Positions 31,530 through 33,440 of a DNA stretch of 33,440 bases are shown here, piece after piece. Positions within the stretch are counted from its first letter, which is position 1, and the number at the start of each line of letters is the position of its first letter. The notes under the pieces are model-generated. The model was not told where the DNA came from. It ran no database searches and saw nothing but the letters and a program-made list of their open reading frames with translations. A program made the position numbers and the translations under genes. The stretch covers positions 1 through 33,440 of the forward strand of contig CAZMXI010000029.1 in NCBI GenBank assembly GCA_964570205.1, in the 5' to 3' direction. Source of the DNA: CAZMXI01 sp964570205 (GTDB lineage: Bacteria; Planctomycetota; Phycisphaerae; Tepidisphaerales; Tepidisphaeraceae).

Positions 31530-32822
31530 TCACTTCAGGTGAGAAAGAATCGCCTGGACGTGTTGGTCTGTTGCGCCCTTATTGGAAACGACAACCTGTT
31601 GGGCGCGGCGGGCCATTTGAGTGGCTGATTCCCGATCCGTCAGCAGAGCCTCAACCGCCTTCGCCAATCCCGGGCCGCTGTTCACTTCGATAATCGCCTT
31701 CGCCTCGCGCAGGCGGTTCATGGGCTCAGAGAAGTTCCCCGCAAACGGCCCAACGATCGTCGGCTTGGCCAGGGCGGCCGGCTCGATCATGTCCGAGCCG
31801 TGCTGGCGCGGGCCTAGATCGACCAGCGTCCTGCCGACAAAGACCGCATCCGCCAGCGAATAGAACTTGCGCAGCTCGCCCATGGTGTCGCCGAGAATGA
31901 CGTAGTTGGCGCCTTGCGCTGACTGGCCGGCCGTCTGCGAGCGGCGGAGCAACGCAAAGCCGGCGGCGGTGATGATCCGGGCAACATCGTCGAACCGTTC
32001 CGGATGGCGCGGGATGATGGCAAGGCGCAAGGCGGGGGTTTGCTTCAAGAGCTCGCGATACTGGTCGAGAATCAGCTTCTCCTCTCCCGGTCCCGTCGAT
32101 CCGCAGACCCAGACGGGACCGTTCTCCAATCCCACGGCCTTCGCCAGTTCGTCCGCGCCGGGGATGCTGTCGGCCACCGTGGCCGTATCGAACTTCATCG
32201 TGCCGGTGATCTGGATGCGCTCCCGCGGGGCGCCGAGGGCGGCGAACCAGTCGGCGTAATTGGGATCCTGCACGCACAGCAAGGCCAGCCTGTTGAACAT
32301 GCCGGCGACGATAGGCCTGATCAGGCGATAACGCTGATAGCTGGGCCGGGTCATCCGGCCGTTGAGCAGCACGACCGGCACGCCGCGCTTGTGACACTGG
32401 CGGATGAAGTTCGGCCAGATTTCCAGCTCCATGAGGACAATGAGACTGGGGCGGAGGCGATCGAGCACGCGTGTGACGGCGGGCGTGAAATCGAGCGGAT
32501 AGCGGATGATCGTCACGCCTTCGCTCTTGCCATACAGTTCCTGGGCGCGGGCGAAGCCGGTGTCGGTGGTGGTGGAGATGATGATACGCAGGCCCGGGCG
32601 AAGCCGGGCAAGGCGTTCGAGCAGGCCGCGCGTTGCGTTCATTTCGCCGAGCGAGACGGCGTGGATGAGGATGGCCGGGGCATCGCCACGGCGGTCGGGG
32701 ACATGGCCCATGCGCTCGCGCAGTGCGCGGAGGACCTTTCGCCGCGCCGAGGGCCTGGCAAGCCAGACCGGAGCGGCCACGCCGACGCCAATCCAATAAG
32801 CGATGTCGTAATGGTTGATCAT
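31530..32822 (-). CDS. waaA: 3-deoxy-D-manno-octulosonic acid (Kdo) transferase
   Basis: WaaA transfers Kdo from CMP-Kdo to lipid A precursor at the cytoplasmic face of the inner membrane. The 430-residue protein has the family layout: an N-terminal membrane-anchoring stretch (YWIGVGVAAPVWLA, about 9-22), HAVSLGEMNA (54-63) with the catalytic Glu60, and ELEIWPNFI. The donor-binding second half contains QITGTMKFD and a late MIEPAALAKPTIVGPF. The common 'GGHNPLEPA' is altered to QHGSDMIEPA, a noteworthy variant. The ATG at 32822 has no Shine-Dalgarno sequence, and upstream lies a CCTCCT run instead. With hldE it indicates an LPS containing Kdo and heptose. Upstream on the same strand, after a 308-bp gap, is the end of a coiled-coil protein gene. 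Confidence 0.93.
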   Translation of the reverse strand: MINHYDIAYWIGVGVAAPVWLARPSARRKVLRALRERMGHVPDRRGDAPAILIHAVSLGEMNATRGLLERLARLRPGLRIIISTTTDTGFARAQELYGKSEGVTIIRYPLDFTPAVTRVLDRLRPSLIVLMELEIWPNFIRQCHKRGVPVVLLNGRMTRPSYQRYRLIRPIVAGMFNRLALLCVQDPNYADWFAALGAPRERIQITGTMKFDTATVADSIPGADELAKAVGLENGPVWVCGSTGPGEEKLILDQYRELLKQTPALRLAIIPRHPERFDDVARIITAAGFALLRRSQTAGQSAQGANYVILGDTMGELRKFYSLADAVFVGRTLVDLGPRQHGSDMIEPAALAKPTIVGPFAGNFSEPMNRLREAKAIIEVNSGPGLAKAVEALLTDRESATQMARRAQQVVVSNKGATDQHVQAILSHLK

Positions 32823-33130
32823 GAGCTAGGAGGGCCTGCGGGAGCGCAGCACAAACTGCGGATGAGCGGATGAATCGGCCGATTGGGCACACGGCCCCGC
32901 GTCTGCCGAGCGGATACTCTTCAACATCCCGACAGGTTAATGGCCCGCGCGCAACAGGTCAAAAACCGGCAGACCTTGTTATCCGCCCGGCGCGATAGCT
33001 GGCCCAGAGCAGTAGGACATCTGCAACCAGTGCAAGTGCGCGGAAACGGAAATCGACCCTGGGGCTGTCGAAACGGATCATTCCACAAATGCCGCCAGGG
33101 CAGAGGGTCGGCGAGCAGCGGGATCGCCGG
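32823..33130. other. 308-bp gap, possible decayed zinc-ribbon ORF
   Basis: No convincing gene. One minus-strand frame (33081 to 32959, 40 codons) begins MIRFDSPRVDFRFRA. This recalls the planctomycete zinc-ribbon opening 'MIRFDCPxCxxxFRA' with both cysteines lost, and it then runs into a meaningless tail. A relic is possible but unproven. No clear promoter for waaA was found here. Confidence 0.3.
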
Positions 33131-33440
33131 TCAGTCATTGCGGCCGCCGCGGCTGGCGGCGTTGAGCTTCTCCCTGGCCTGTTCCAGGGCGCGTTTCGCA
33201 TCGGCGACGCCGGGGTTGGTCTCCAGTGCCTTGGTCTTGAGCTTCTCAAGAGGCGCCTTGGCTCTGATCCAGGCAGCGCTGGCCTCGACCAGGGCTTCGC
33301 GGTCGACCGGGCGGGCGGCACGGAGCTCCCTCACCCGCGTTTCGGCGGCCTCGGCGGCCACCAGCGCCTGCTTGTATTCGGTGCTTCTGTAGAGGTCTTC
33401 CAGGCATTGGGTGGATGCGGCATCGAGGCGTTTCTGTGCG
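33131..33440 (-). CDS. C-terminal part of a coiled-coil protein (runs off the window)
   Basis: The minus-strand frame is open from the right edge of the window down to the stop at 33131, giving at least 102 residues of a C-terminus; the start lies outside. It is rich in Ala, Glu, Lys and Arg with heptad-like spacing (KRLDAASTQCLEDLYRSTEY, LVEASAAWIRAKAPLEKLK, AKRALEQAREKLNAA), so it is a long helical coiled coil. No family is recognised and no function is proposed. A GTG inside the frame at 33361 should not be taken as its start, because the helical pattern continues upstream of it. Transcribed towards waaA, but with a 308-bp gap between. Confidence 0.65.
   Translation of the reverse strand, partial: AQKRLDAASTQCLEDLYRSTEYKQALVAAEAAETRVRELRAARPVDREALVEASAAWIRAKAPLEKLKTKALETNPGVADAKRALEQAREKLNAASRGGRND

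Noticed and set aside
30118..31533. 471-codon open frame on the minus strand
   Set aside because: It spans the end of the peptidase gene, a strong terminator and all of ilvN in antisense; no protein features.
1..33440. CRISPR arrays, rRNA or tRNA genes and intact insertion sequences
   Set aside because: No regularly spaced direct repeats, no RNA-gene signatures and no transposase with terminal repeats were found by reading.

Overview
The window reads as chromosomal DNA of a Gram-negative planctomycete, most likely a Phycisphaerae-type lineage. This is inferred from gene content, not from a search. Three large secreted proteins carry variants of the planctomycete N-terminal motif 'LEPRLLLS' (LERRLFLSA, LEERRLLSS, LEARMMLAG). 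One other secreted protein ends in a PEP-CTERM sorting signal. The DNA is GC-rich, and many exported proteins are built from SdrD-B-like, P-domain, PKD and dockerin modules. hldE and waaA (heptose and Kdo steps of lipopolysaccharide synthesis) point to an outer membrane.

Layout. 0.1-2.1 kb: hldE overlapping a small SET-domain protein. 2.1-3.4 kb: a GntR-headed regulator with a LacI-like effector domain, preceded by two inverted repeats. 3.4-5.8 kb: a small lipoprotein gene (minus strand), a conserved gene of unknown function, ribH and tsaE, closed by a strong bidirectional hairpin. 5.8-11.3 kb: a 1714-residue secreted protein of ten SdrD-B-like units, in which the first and last units each hold an inserted P-domain, followed by a C-terminal dockerin-like pair. 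11.3-12.7 kb: an exported protein of unknown function. 12.7-16.1 kb: a leftward methionine operon metY-metX-metW with a good promoter whose spacer holds a perfect palindrome. 16.5-18.9 kb: two exported proteins (one likely beta-helix, one with a 28-residue repeat) and a DGC-type metal-binding protein. 18.9-20.0 kb: mtnA (methionine salvage) on the minus strand. 20.0-20.7 kb: a gene-free stretch with three helically phased TGGGACAT repeats and two tandem hairpins. 20.7-22.6 kb: the PEP-CTERM protein. 22.6-22.8 kb: a degenerate coding remnant. 22.9-30.8 kb: a secreted cysteine-peptidase cluster, namely a C39-like lipoprotein, a broken SdrD-B-like gene and a papain-family protein. The last two share an exact 353-bp 3' end. 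30.9-33.4 kb: ilvN, waaA and the C-terminal end of a coiled-coil protein.

How the genes fit together. Core metabolism (methionine synthesis and salvage, riboflavin, branched-chain amino acids, t6A tRNA modification, LPS core) is interleaved with an unusually large share of exported modular proteins. In several housekeeping genes (hldE, ribH, mtnA) a -10-like box lies 6-8 nt before the start codon and no Shine-Dalgarno sequence is visible, which suggests leaderless mRNAs. The exported-protein genes mostly have clear Shine-Dalgarno sequences. In the lines I counted by eye, plus-strand base composition shifts from mostly C-rich to mostly G-rich near 16.2 kb, where gene orientation also diverges. 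No tRNA, rRNA, CRISPR array or intact insertion sequence was seen.
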